NCBI GenBank assembly: GCA_019426215.1
Contig: CM033391.1
Coordinates: 16,232,708-16,296,707 of the forward strand
DNA length: 64,000 nt
Reading direction: 5' to 3'
Origin: Buddleja alternifolia
Taxonomy: Eukaryota > Streptophyta > Magnoliopsida > Lamiales > Scrophulariaceae
In this document: one piece after another, positions 57,127-64,000 of the stretch
Position numbering within the stretch: position 1 is the first letter of the stretch
How the letters are laid out: every line of letters begins with the position of its first letter
Notes under the pieces: generated by a model
Databases searched by the model: none
Told to the model about the DNA's origin: nothing
The model's input: the letters and a program-made list of their open reading frames with translations, nothing else
Translations under genes and position numbers: made by a program

Positions 57127-57300
57127 TCTGAAACAACAATATCAAGTATCAAAGTTCAAACAAATAAAAATCCAAAACAAAAATAAATAAATAAAGAAAA
57201 ATGTCTAAACTAATAAGAATCAACTTTTTATTGATATTGACTATTTGTTGCCTTCCCCGGCAACGGCGCCAATTTGTTGGCTTCCCCGGCAACGGCGCCA
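57127..57300 (-). promoter_or_regulatory. Gypsy J leader with duplicated primer-binding site
   Basis: TGGCGCCGTTGCCGGGGA (complement of the tRNA-Asp 3' end) occurs twice on the minus strand, at 57283-57300 and 57254-57271, as a 29-base tandem duplication. The outer copy forms the very end of the element. A short AT-rich leader leads to the gag ATG at 57126. Confidence 0.85.
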
Positions 57301-58251
57301 GCGTCCATTGGAGTTGCCAAAAGATAGAGTGCTACGATTTCATTCACTCAACGTGACGATGCTCTATTCTTTGTTAAGGCTCCTCGTTGCAAGGTCTTTG
57401 TTAACCACATGCTCCAGATCTTAGGACCAAGTTGGGTCATAGCAATGGACACTCCAATCCGCACTCTAAGTGATTTCTCGACCATTCCTCTTTCTCGAGT
57501 AAATGAGCTAATCAACAGTTCATCAACGGAGTTTGCTGATTCAGATTTTGGAAGGCTCAACTTCAGATTCCGTGACTTTAGTCATCTAACTACTGTCTCC
57601 TCTTTACCTTCCTCATCTGATACAGAAGTTACCTTAGCACCCATAGTGGAACCAGTTCAAGCGTCTCAACCAGAGGCTGTGCCTGACGCTTCCACTTCAC
57701 CTGTTCCAACGGTTGCTGAGCTAGCAATTCATCAGTCTATCTTCAATCCAGATTTTCAAAAACCATCTATAGAGTCACTAAAGCACACTTCAAGATTTAA
57801 ACAACCAGCTGCCTCTCCGAATGTGCCTCAAACATTTGTGCCTCTCCTCACTGAAGCATTGGAAGAGATGAACGCTCAAGCGTCCAATCATGTAGAATTT
57901 CTTCACTGGATCAAGGAAGACTTAGCTAAGATCGAGAAGGAGAATATGAGTGCTCAAGTTGCTCACATGCGCGGAGCTGCTGATGCTGCCGTAGATACTG
58001 CTCTCTCTCGTATGCAGACTATGATAGATGGACTTGCAGCTAATCAAATTGCTATGAAAGAATCTCTTGAAGAAAAATTTGATACCTTGGCTGCATCCAT
58101 GGTCCAAATGGCTGCTCAAATTGCCATTCTTACTGAAGCTACAGTAAAGGCTGATGATGGCAATAAGGGGGAAAAGAGGAAAGCTCATGCAAGTTCAAGA
58201 ACTCAATCAAGTTCTAAGCGTCACGAAGTGAAGCGTCCAGAGCCGAAATAG
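57301..58251 (+). pseudogene. Sirevirus B env-like, C-terminal part
   Basis: Open from before 57409 to a stop at 58249-58251. LGPSWVIAMDTP matches LGPLWVIGLREP of env-like A (near 5940). It then has a Ser/Pro/Glu-rich region and a long predicted coiled coil (MNAQASNHVEFLHWIKEDLA, KESLEEKFDTLAASMVQMAA) and ends basic (KRPEPK). Assigned to B, not C, because the LTR directly after it is of the B type. Middle and N-terminal parts are missing here. Confidence 0.72.
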
Positions 58252-58949
58252 TTACGAAACCCCTATCCAAGCCTCGCGATCTATGTGAAGTCGAAGTTGG
58301 ATACTTGCCATATTTTTGGGTGAAAGAAGCAAGGGGATTGAAGTGATTTGGAGCAGAAATCTGTGTGATCAAGGAGCTCAAGTCATCGACATCCATCTCT
58401 CCCTAATTTGTAGAAGATTCTGTGTGATTTTTTGAGAATCATTTTAGTGGATTGCCTCCGAGTGCAAAGGAGAAGAAGGACGTAGTTGGGATTACACCAC
58501 TCAACGAACCTTACAAATATTGTGTCATTTACTTTTCAGTCAATTCTTTCATCTATCATATCATTGCATAAATTGATTAAGTAAAACACAATCAAAAGCT
58601 AAGCAACTAAGAAACCTCGTGTGACGCTAAAACTTTCAAAGAGAAGACTCCAAAAATCATTCCGCTGTGCTAACACTGATTAAAAGAACTGAACGCTTAA
58701 CCTACTTGGTCAAAGTATTCAATTCTTGATGTCTGAGTTAACTTTAAAGATTAGTCTTCATCAGACGCTTCGCCAGAGCGCCAACATTTTAAGTGAACGC
58801 TTAAGTCAAGCGTTAGACACTTCAAGCATCTATATTTTCAAGCGTCCAAAAATCTTTTAATACGAAATCTTTTGAAGTCGAAAAAGACTTCAAGGTCTAT
58901 TCACCCCCCCCCCCTTCTAGAACCTTTCGTATGCCACTTGGGACCAACA
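58252..58949 (+). repeat. 3' LTR of Sirevirus B, 5' part deleted
   Basis: From CGAAACCCCTATCC to GGGACCAACA it follows 34743-35436 closely. The first 990 or so bases of the LTR and the polypurine tract are gone, and env-like runs straight into the remainder. ACTAT (58950-58954) closes the target-site duplication. Confidence 0.9.
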
Positions 58950-59613
58950 ACTATGTTTGATTTATGAGTATTATTTTTCGGATTAAATTTGTTTTGGGTT
59001 ATGTGTTTAATATTTGTTCTTAATGCTTATGATTGCTTAGCTACCAATCGTATGAATTTGTGCTTAGTTTTGAGACGGAGGGGAGATAAACTAGGGATGC
59101 ATCTAGGTATTAAACACCACAACGTAAAATTGACTAGAGATAGATTCGATTTCCTTGTGTGTGCTTTCCGTGAAAATGGGAAATTCCATGAATCTTTGTA
59201 ATGCGTTTTCATTAATTTGAATTTCATATAGAGATATAGAAATCGTTAATGAAAATAGAATTGCTATACCAAGAGATTGGATAGTAAGTAATTTAGGGAA
59301 TTTCGCCTTAACCTAATCAATCTAATAATCCGGTAAGATAGAATCATAGTCAAATTGAATAATTGGTTGAATCATGTGCCTTAATCACTTTTCTCATTGA
59401 TGTAATTCAAAGTTGATTTCTCTCATTAGTTGGTAATTGTTATTTAGTATTTTAATTCATAATTCATATCTTTATCTCTTGATTTAACTTAGAATTAGAT
59501 AACACAGTAATTTCAGTACTTAAATACAATTGTCTCTAGGGTACGATAATCCGGACTTACATCCACTATATTACTTGCACGACCTAGTACACTTGCTAGG
59601 ATTTTGTGTGTCA
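58950..59613 (+). repeat. Solo LTR G, part 3
   Basis: Resumes the LTR broken at 33748 and ends GGATTTTGTGTGTCA, followed by AATGA (59614-59618), the match of 25935-25939. Short open stretches here are not coding. Confidence 0.82.
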
Positions 59614-60690
59614 AATGAGAATGTACCTTATGTGATTATAGATAAATAGAGATCAAAGTCTTTGCCAAAACAAAAGAGACTTTTGTGCTAGGCACTTAAT
59701 CGATCTCAATGATCTCGTATTATTATAATTTATACATATGGTCAAGTTCAGTGAGTTTGACATAACCATGACTCTCATTTGACTGGGGAACGTGAACAAA
59801 GGGTTTATACAAATACGGTATTTATGATTGGAAGGTTGTGGAATGATCCATTAATTTGGGCCATGAAGTGGGCCACGTGACTGACTAGGTGTTACCCACT
59901 TCCTTTGGTTTCCTCTTATTGCCAAATGAGACGAACCTAAAGAGTCGCGTTAAAGAATTGATGAAGAAAATTGAAAAGGATTTTCTAATTTAGTTTTGGA
60001 GAGATTTAATTTATTGAATAAGATAATTAATTAAATGGATAAGATTAATTATTAACTAATTTCTTAGAGAAATATATTAATTAATTTATCTAATTAATTT
60101 ATTTATTGGATAAATAAATTATTAACTGAATAAAGAATTTATTAAACAAATCAAAAGAAAAATCTAGGCCCCATGTGGACGCCCATTAGGGCTAGTTAGA
60201 TGATCAATTTGGTCTCTTTTGTTTTGTCTTGGTCAATACGTCATTGAGATATAAAAGGCTTCTCTTGACTTTAACCTAGACAATTAATTGAAATACAATT
60301 CATTGTAACTCTCCAAAATTATAGAAGAAGAAAAATATCCTCCCACTCTATACACTAGCCGTCGACCATATAGAGAAGAAAAGGATTTTTCATCATCAAT
60401 TCGTGCGTGATAATTTAGAGACAACGTGCTTCGTTGTTTGGATTTATTTACAATAAACTTCAAGAAATCAAGACTTGAAGAATACGAGGATTGAAGAATT
60501 CAATAAGTTCATCAATTCGATGTTTTCAAGAAGATTTGGATTATCCTACCACCTCGTTTCAACGGGTAAGTTGAATTTATTCATTAAAACAATTTTGGAT
60601 TCAGTTATGCAATTAGAGAACACTTTGGGTTTTAATTAAATTTTTGAAATTCTTCCGCTGCGTTTCTGAGTTTTTTCGTGAAATCCAACA
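59614..60690 (+). repeat. 3' LTR of copia E, second part
   Basis: Continues from 25939: shared copia LTR phrases (ACGAACCTAAAGAGTCGCG, ATTAATTAAT runs), a TATA-like GAGATATAAAAGG near 60247 and the end CTTCCGCTGCG...AATCCAACA. Together with 25321-25939 the LTR is about 1.69 kb. Then the RT of copia H starts. Confidence 0.82.
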
Positions 60691-61239
60691 GAAGATCGAT
60701 GAGAGTAAGATATCATTCCTAGTACTATATGCAGACGACATTCTAATTATAGGGGACAATGTCGGGATGCCGACTACAGTTAAGAAGTGACTTTTGAGTA
60801 CTTTTCCATGAGAGACTTAAGAGAAGCCACCTACATTCTAGAGATTCATATCTATAGAGATAGATTAATAAAATGATAGGACTTTCCTGTTTCTTTTATT
60901 TAAAGATGGTTCTAAAGAGATTTAGGATGGAAGACTTTAAGAAAAGATTTTTGTCTATGAAACATGGGGTACATCTCTCGAAGTCTATGTGTCCTCTTAG
61001 TGAGGAAGATAGAAATGATATGAGTACAGTACATTATGCGTCTGCAGTGGGTAGCCTGCTATATACTCTGTTGTGTACAAGATCCGAAATCGCTTATGCT
61101 GAAGCATTGTGGGTCTTTTTAGGAAAACCCGGATACTGAACATTGTATAGTTGTGAGGAATATCCTCGAGTACCTAAAGAGGACTATGGATATGATTCTC
61201 ATCTATGAAGGTGGAAATCTGAGGGTAGACGGTTATACT
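60691..61239 (+). pseudogene. pol: Copia H RT/RNase H fragment
   Basis: SKISFLVLYADDILIIGDNVG opens the fragment; the catalytic box is YADD where D and E have YVDD. It continues with RFRMEDFKKRFLSMKHGVHL and ends at LRVDGYT in RNase H, where the K LTR begins. Several stops and frameshifts. The upstream half of H is not in the window. Relative of the D/E family. Confidence 0.82.
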
Positions 61240-62876
61240 TGTTAGTGTTTATGCCCTCAAATACCATAAAGAGGATAGATGTATAGGGCAATGGATTGTA
61301 ACTAAATATTATTATATTAATAAAAGGCTTTTTCATGTTGTTTTCTTATAGAAATTTGTAAGGTTTAGTAAACAACGTAAAGTCCTTGATACTTAGGCGA
61401 ACCTTCTACTCCCTATGGGTTAGGGAGAATGACACTAGAAGATTTTGATCCTTAATATCTAAAATGGTTTGCAAGTCGAAGAAAGTATTGACTGAACATC
61501 AATACTAGATAAAGACTTGTATGATATAAGTTTTGACAGAGAAGTACCAATCGAACACTATGAGCATGGTAGTGGAAACTTATGTCATAGACACGTTAGT
61601 TAGACTGATGTGTTCGAACACGGCTCGCATCAGTTTTGTCACATGGGTTTTCACTCACTGACAGTCAATGACAAAACTATTAAGTTGTGATAGGTACGCG
61701 TGAACCTTAGACCTGAGGAATCATGTTGAAGATGTGTTTGTGACATCAAGTCTGTCATTAGAGTAGTTAGATCAAATTCACCCGTTGGTGGGGTCGACCT
61801 CGAAGTGTGGCTTGATGGGCAAGTAGCAGTCTTAATTGATTAGCAAAATAGAATTTATTCTCTCATAAGTGAATGAGCTAAATATCCTATGCAGTCATGA
61901 ATGAGTGAGGTAAAAAAACTTTGGCCAAAGCGTTAGAGATACTCATGTTAGACATGAGAGTGTATTCAGTGACCTCGATTCATCATGAGCTAAGCATATG
62001 GTCAAGTTTTGTCAGTTGGACTAAACCATAACTCTCACTTGACTGTGATATATGAATAAAGGGTTTATACTCGTACGACATTCACAGCGTGAAAGGTTTG
62101 GAATGATCTTATTCATTCGTTCTCAATTGGGATACGACGTGGGCCACGAGACTGGCTAGGTGTTACCCACATCCATTTGATTTCCTCCCAATTACCTTTT
62201 GAGATGAACATAAAGAGCCGCACTTAAAGGAATTGCAAAGGAAAAATTATGGAATTTGATTTGAGAGATTTTTCGGTATATGATATCGCAATTAATTAAT
62301 TAATTAATTAATCATTAGATAACTTTATTAATTAATTAAGTTAATGTGTTAGTTAATTTCATTATGAAATTAATTATAGAATTAACATGGAATTAATTAG
62401 TTATTCGATTAATTTATTTATTGGATAAATAATATTAAATAAATAAATAATTAAAAATAAAAACACAATTGAACTAAGCCCGGAAGGGCATTAAAATGCC
62501 CAAGTGGGTGTCCACATAGGCTTGGTTTAGTTAGGTTATTTATTTTCTAGTGTAGTATACATATACCACTTAGTGAAAATTAACCTAAGCCTCATTCATT
62601 AACTTTGTCTCCAAGTCAAAGTCGTCCACCTCTCTCTCTCTCTCTAGCTGTCTTCAAGGGAAGAAAAAAGAGGATTTTTTTGCTTGAATTCTGGCGTGGT
62701 GAATTAGAGATAGTAGTCATTTTGCTGTTCAAAAGAGGATCACATAGCTGGTTCAAAAATTCAATTACGCGAAGAAAGGTACATATTTTCTAAACCATGA
62801 TTTGAATACATGAAATCGGAGATGAACTACCGCGGAATTTAAATTTTTGCTTCGTTTTATATGTAAAAACCCAATA
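61240..62876 (+). repeat. 5' LTR of copia K
   Basis: 1637 bp starting TGTTAGTGTTTATGCC; closely related to LTR D throughout (ATGCCCTCAAAT, ACATGGGTTTTCACTCACTG, TTAATTAATTAA runs, CTCTCTCTC before the end). The terminal bases are CCCAATA where D has CCCAACA, so the usual CA end has decayed. Confidence 0.85.
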
Positions 62877-64000
62877 GTGGTATCAAAGCCAATATCTGAT
62901 TTCCGTATTTAATCAAATACGTGATTTTATGTGTTTTTCGTGTTTTTGAAGCATGATGAATTTGATGTTATATTTATGATATTGAGCCATGATTTTTTGC
63001 ATTTTTCTTGGATATTATTTGCATGTTAATATGGTGAATTGGAAAAATCAAATTGGGTAAGAAAACGGAGCCCGAAGGCTCCGTGTATGTTGCGAGCGCG
63101 CACAGTGCGCCATCGAGTGGCCAGCAGCAGAGGCCGTGCGCTGGGCACACAGGCGCACGACCAGGCTCATGGGGCCTGGGTTTTTGACCCGGGTCCAGGC
63201 AGGTCGGATCGTGCCAAATCGAGTCTAATTTTTAAATATACGGGTTTTGGGTTATTTTAATTATCCAGGTAGGTCAAAAGGATTATGACCCGACTTATAA
63301 TTAAATAAGCCCAAATTGGTTTAATTAAAATATTGGACATTCAATAAATTAGTTTTGGGCTAAATTAGTTAAATTTGAATATGCCAATGGGTTGGTAATT
63401 TATGTTTGATGAAATCGAGCCCAATTAGTTTTTATTGAATATTAATTATTTGAATAAAGAATTAATTAATTATTCTTGGAGGATTTTAATTAATTTATTT
63501 ATTTAAATAATAAATTCTCACTAGATGGTTCATTATCATAAATGTGGATAAAATTCGGAATTTTATTAGAAAATTAATTAGTTGGACTAATTAATTGTTA
63601 ACTTAATTGTATTATGTAATGGTGACATTATCCATGGGCTTAGGTTTCTTTTTGGATGTATTTCTTTTTATGGGTTGTAAGGGCCAGATTCGAGCCCATT
63701 ATTTTATTCTTAGAATTATGTATAGGATTTCAACATTCTTATGTAATAGATAGAATTATAACAGGCATTGAAGAAGGGATCAATCCAAAAAGGAGAGAAG
63801 CTTGGAGCCTGAGAAGAATAGTTTAAGTTTTTTCTTTTTGATGGCCCATTGGCTTGGGCCCTCTAGAAAAGCCCATGGATACATGTGTTGTTTTTATTGC
63901 TTTTGATGCATGTTCATTAGATGTATGAAGCATGTATTTACCTATCTTGTGCTATAAAAATTGATAATGTGCAAAGTGAGACATAGATAAATGTTTAGAA
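62877..64000 (+). other. Copia K primer site and leader, running off the window
   Basis: TGGTATCAAAGCCA at 62878 is a good tRNA-iMet primer site with two changes. The leader follows that of D: a GC-rich block (63055-63210), GGTAGGTCAAAAGGATTATG, then GATGCATGTTCATTAG and AATGTGCAAAGTGAGAC at the end. Gag should start about 650 bases beyond the window. Confidence 0.8.

Larger units (their letters stand above)
51618..57300 (-). mobile_element. Gypsy element J with one LTR, gag-protease only
   Basis: Minus strand. One complete LTR at its 3' end (51618-52947), noncoding 3' region, one intact gag-protease frame, leader, primer site. It stops exactly at the first base of the primer site (57300) with no 5' LTR. 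Left flank CCATC and right flank GCGTC do not match, so there is no target-site duplication. No RT or integrase frame. Confidence 0.82.
33749..58949 (+). mobile_element. Sirevirus-like element B, interrupted
   Basis: Flanked by the exact duplication ACTAT. Own parts: 5' LTR 33749-35436, gag-pol 35540-40994, spacer, env-like N-terminus 41851-42840, env-like C-terminus 57301-58251, and the last 695 bases of a 3' LTR that match 34743-35436. Between the env-like halves lie the pararetrovirus, Sirevirus C and gypsy J. Confidence 0.88.
10280..60690 (+). mobile_element. Copia element E, 5'-truncated, heavily nested
   Basis: Pieces in order: leader 10280-11408, leader 19988-20436, gag 20437-21250, pol 21312-22990 and 24643-25300, 3' LTR 25321-25939 and 59619-60690. 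The two leader pieces are joined into one element because they match, in order, the leader of copia D with only about 300 bases missing where D sits. The 5' LTR and primer site are absent. It lies in the RT gene of copia H, whose remainder starts at 60691. Nested in it are D, a solo LTR, and solo LTR G with everything inside G. Confidence 0.7.

Noticed and set aside
59027..59227. Overlapping open frames on both strands in LTR G
   Set aside because: They lie inside a solo LTR bounded by a target-site duplication; noncoding.

Overview
The window is plant nuclear DNA, almost certainly a flowering plant, and consists almost entirely of LTR retrotransposons nested inside one another. The evidence is: Ty1/copia and Ty3/gypsy polyproteins with plant-type primer sites (tRNA-iMet TGGTATCAGAGC, tRNA-Asp-like TGGCGCCGTTGCCGGGGA), Sirevirus-like elements with an env-like gene, and a broken endogenous plant pararetrovirus (Caulimoviridae). 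I see no intact host gene, rRNA or tRNA gene. The species cannot be named from the sequence. Nearly every reading frame carries stops or frameshifts; the main exception is an unbroken 762-codon gag-protease frame on the minus strand (54838-57126).

Layout. 1-8872: 3' part of a Sirevirus-like element (A): pol tail, spacer with promoter-like features, env-like gene that appears to have two spliceosomal introns, 3' LTR. 8873-10009: pararetrovirus on the minus strand (primer site, small coiled-coil ORF, N-terminal coat protein). 10280-60690: a copia element (E) carrying all later material: copia D in its leader (11409-19987), a solo gypsy LTR in its RT (22991-24642), and a second solo LTR (G) in its 3' LTR. 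G holds a gag-only gypsy element (F, 26285-33441) and Sirevirus B (33749-58949). B's env region holds the rest of the pararetrovirus (about 42970-46761), which holds the 5' half of Sirevirus C (46762-51617), followed by a minus-strand gag-only gypsy element (J, 51618-57300). 60691-61239 is the copia element H that received E, and 61240-64000 is copia K, inserted in H and running out of the window.

Target-site duplications support several layers: GGTAG for the solo LTR, AATGA for G, ACTAT for B, and GCTTG for Sirevirus A/C. The last pair is out of order: the left flank of the insertion is at 46757-46761 and the right flank at 8873-8877, yet the viral coat-protein frame is continuous across the two. 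The simplest reading is a head-to-tail duplication of tens of kb with its breakpoint near 10010-10280, followed by a deletion in the second copy at the site now filled by J. J itself begins exactly at its primer-binding site and lacks a 5' LTR and target-site duplication, as expected of a reverse-transcription intermediate captured at a double-strand break.

The two observations I rate highest are the Sirevirus env-like gene organised like a cellular gene (TATA box, G-boxes, two phase-1 introns) and the hidden duplication revealed by the split virus.
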